From contig JALOMS010000009.1 of NCBI GenBank assembly GCA_025455345.1, positions 1-24,859 on the forward strand: 24,859 nucleotides of DNA. Reading direction: 5' to 3'. This stretch comes from Thermoflexibacter sp. Lineage in GTDB: Bacteria; Bacteroidota; Bacteroidia; Cytophagales; Thermoflexibacteraceae. A program made the translations under genes and the position numbers. A model generated the notes under the pieces. That model made no database searches and was not told the DNA's origin. It saw only the letters and a program-made list of their open reading frames with translations. Below are positions 23,454-24,859 of this stretch, one piece after another; the stretch's first letter is position 1, and each line of letters opens with the position of its first letter.

Positions 23454-24680
23454 TCACTGTTTTTCGGGATTTACGAACCTTCCTTGGAAAAGAATAGTGC
23501 CAGAGTAACCATCACAGATAAAAAATAAAAAAGGGCGATTGAACTTTACTTCTTTTACTGATGCGCCCCCACGCTCGTCGAATACCACTGCCGTAGCGGA
23601 AGCGGCTTCTACGCCTTCTTCGTTTACGTCTAAAAAAGTTTTGTGGAAAATCTCATCTATTCGCAGAAAATTACTGGCTGTAATACCCGAAAAGTCAGCA
23701 TTTTCCTCTACATCAAAAGCATATTTCAGTCCCAAATTTATTAATAAAGATTTGATTGGTAATGTAATATCCATCTTGAAGCGTGGCAGGGATAAGTGTA
23801 TTTCTTGTGATTCAAAATTTGTTTTTTCTATAAGTAAGTCATCAATAGAAAACATAAAGTTAGATTGGTAAAAATCAGAAGTGAGTTGTTGTTCTAAATT
23901 TTGCAGGGATAGATTGGATTTTGGCATCACAAAAGTCATGTATTGCATATCGGAAAATGGCAAAACAATACTCTCAAAATTTTCTGCTTGCCAGTAAAAA
24001 ATCTCGCTTTTTTGGTTCATAAAAGCCGTTTTTACTTCTTTTTGCTTAGTAAAGAATACGCCATCTTTGATGTTTTGTTCCTCAAAAGGGCTTAACCATT
24101 TCGCATTGAAATACAAAGTATTAGTAATCACAAGACGGGTAAGATTAGAAAGGCTATTAGGCGGGATAAGTACAGTGATTTTTTCTTTGGTTTGTTCTTT
24201 CGCCCATTGATTAATTTGTTTTTCTGTTTCTATTATATCATTCTTAAAATCAACTAATTGTACTTTATTTGCAAAGGAATTTACCAATATATCTTGATAG
24301 GTTTGTTGAATCCGAAACTGCTTGTCCAGCCAAATGGCATTTGCAATTTTTGTTTGGGTAATTTCAGTATCCCTTACAAGACTTTGGGAAAATAGTGCAT
24401 AATTTTTATGAAATTTAGGAGTGTTTTGGAAGTTAAAAACCTGCTCAAATTGGGTAGCTGTCTTATTTTTTGCACCCCAATATGCCATTGAAAGTGCATT
24501 GGAAAGGGAAAGAGGAGAAAAAACAAAATTGTCATTGTCAGTATTTTTCTCTGTCCAAAGCTGATAAATATTCAATCCAAACTTATTATTGTCTTTAGCA
24601 AAATCTTCTTTGGCTTGGGCAAGAACAATTTGCATACAGAAGCACAATAACAAAAGCAAAATCGCACTCTTTTTTTTCAT
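23454..24680 (-). CDS. Secreted inhibitory-type serpin (serine protease inhibitor)
   Basis: 408 aa with a signal peptide (MKKKSAILLLLLCFCMQIVLA, cleavage near LA-QA). The full serpin fold is recognisable: FVFSPLSLSNALSMAYWGA in helix B, VITNTLYFNAKW and FESIVLPF in the sheet regions, and the C-terminal FNRPFLFFI with GTILFQGRFVNP. The hinge of the reactive loop reads EEGVEAASATAVVF, small residues that allow loop insertion, so it should be inhibitory rather than a non-inhibitory relative. Counting from the P15 Gly356, P1 falls on Arg370 (DERGG), suggesting trypsin-like targets, although the loop is two residues longer than in alpha-1-antitrypsin and P1 could shift. Bacterial serpins are thought to guard against host, prey or self proteases. 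Confidence 0.92.
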   Translation of the reverse strand: MKKKSAILLLLLCFCMQIVLAQAKEDFAKDNNKFGLNIYQLWTEKNTDNDNFVFSPLSLSNALSMAYWGAKNKTATQFEQVFNFQNTPKFHKNYALFSQSLVRDTEITQTKIANAIWLDKQFRIQQTYQDILVNSFANKVQLVDFKNDIIETEKQINQWAKEQTKEKITVLIPPNSLSNLTRLVITNTLYFNAKWLSPFEEQNIKDGVFFTKQKEVKTAFMNQKSEIFYWQAENFESIVLPFSDMQYMTFVMPKSNLSLQNLEQQLTSDFYQSNFMFSIDDLLIEKTNFESQEIHLSLPRFKMDITLPIKSLLINLGLKYAFDVEENADFSGITASNFLRIDEIFHKTFLDVNEEGVEAASATAVVFDERGGASVKEVKFNRPFLFFICDGYSGTILFQGRFVNPEKQ

Positions 24681-24794
24681 GTTCTAAAAATAGTATCTTG
24701 TATTTCTTTGAACGTAGTTTTAGGACTTAAGTTTGGGGAATAATTATTGTAAAATATGCTTAAGTAATTTAACTTTTCTAAGCGTTCTTTGTAT

Positions 24795-24859
24795 TAAAGT
24801 CCCATTGGGGACTTCCAGTCTGGGACGATATATTTGTAGAAAATGGAATTTTAGCACAA
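24795..24859. repeat. Probable start of a dispersed Bacteroidota intergenic repeat
   Basis: After the serpin promoter region the sequence changes to AAAGTCCCATTGGGGACT, a 6-bp hairpin (AGTCCC at 24798-24803, GGGACT at 24808-24813). It is followed by a second GGGAC and the words GATATATTTGTAGAAAA. I recall similar GTCCC/GGGAC plus ATATTTGTAGAAAA sequences scattered between genes in Bacteroidota genomes. It runs off the window, so its length is unknown. No second copy is visible in this window. Confidence 0.45.

Noticed and set aside
1..24859. CRISPR arrays, tRNA/rRNA genes, insertion sequences
   Set aside because: Scanned the gaps on both strands; no regularly spaced repeats, cloverleaf-like sequences or transposase frames were seen.

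Overview
The window looks like chromosome of a Bacteroidota bacterium, probably a Cytophagales-type organism. Three things suggest this: the DNA is AT-rich; several start codons are preceded by matches to the Bacteroidota -7 promoter element TAnnTTTG, with no Shine-Dalgarno sequences; and the gene content fits (exported GH127 and CE7 polysaccharide enzymes, ROF-type Rho antiterminator, Tat-exported proteins with RRDF motifs). The assignment is an inference from protein style, not from a marker gene. I found no rRNA, tRNA, CRISPR array, integrase or transposase. No gene-free stretch exceeds 300 bases.

Layout. 1-1370 (+): 3' part of a GH127 beta-L-arabinofuranosidase gene. 1480-7000 (-): a run of five genes, rhomboid protease, exported VOC-domain protein, Tat-exported NHL beta-propeller, recN, and a SerC-like class V aminotransferase with a frameshift near its 3' end. 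7270-8748 (+): orphan PAS-PAS histidine kinase, whose end overlaps a convergent small conserved-looking gene (8726-9019). 9203-10561 (-): exported CE7 acetylxylan esterase-like hydrolase, divergent from an LRR protein (10759-11733) made of seven 21-residue repeats. 11836-13248 (+): group II PLP decarboxylase, convergent with an SDR (13265-14023), which is divergent from a zinc-free MDR oxidoreductase (14259-15182). 15366-16679 (+): Tat-exported class V aminotransferase, convergent with metG (16747-18864) across a shared hairpin. 18989-20901 (-): a two-gene ATPase-HNH cassette that I read as a Septu (PtuA-PtuB) anti-phage system. 21115-21396 (+): Rho-binding antiterminator (ROF), convergent with sucC (21473-22663) across a hairpin. 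Then an exported Rid-family protein and a secreted inhibitory-type serpin (both -). The last ~65 bases look like the start of a dispersed intergenic repeat.

How it fits together. Most of the window is housekeeping (metG, recN, sucC) plus single-gene envelope or periplasmic functions. The best candidate for an accessory system is the Septu-like pair. It has a near-perfect gene junction (2 bases), its own -7 promoter match just upstream of the ATPase start, and a hairpin terminator overlapping the HNH stop codon, so it looks like a self-contained defence cassette inserted between housekeeping genes. Other points worth a look are the frameshift in the SerC-like gene, a 10-bp tandem repeat inside metG that is not a multiple of three, the IRREKO-like LRR protein, and paired inverted repeats between the esterase and LRR genes.
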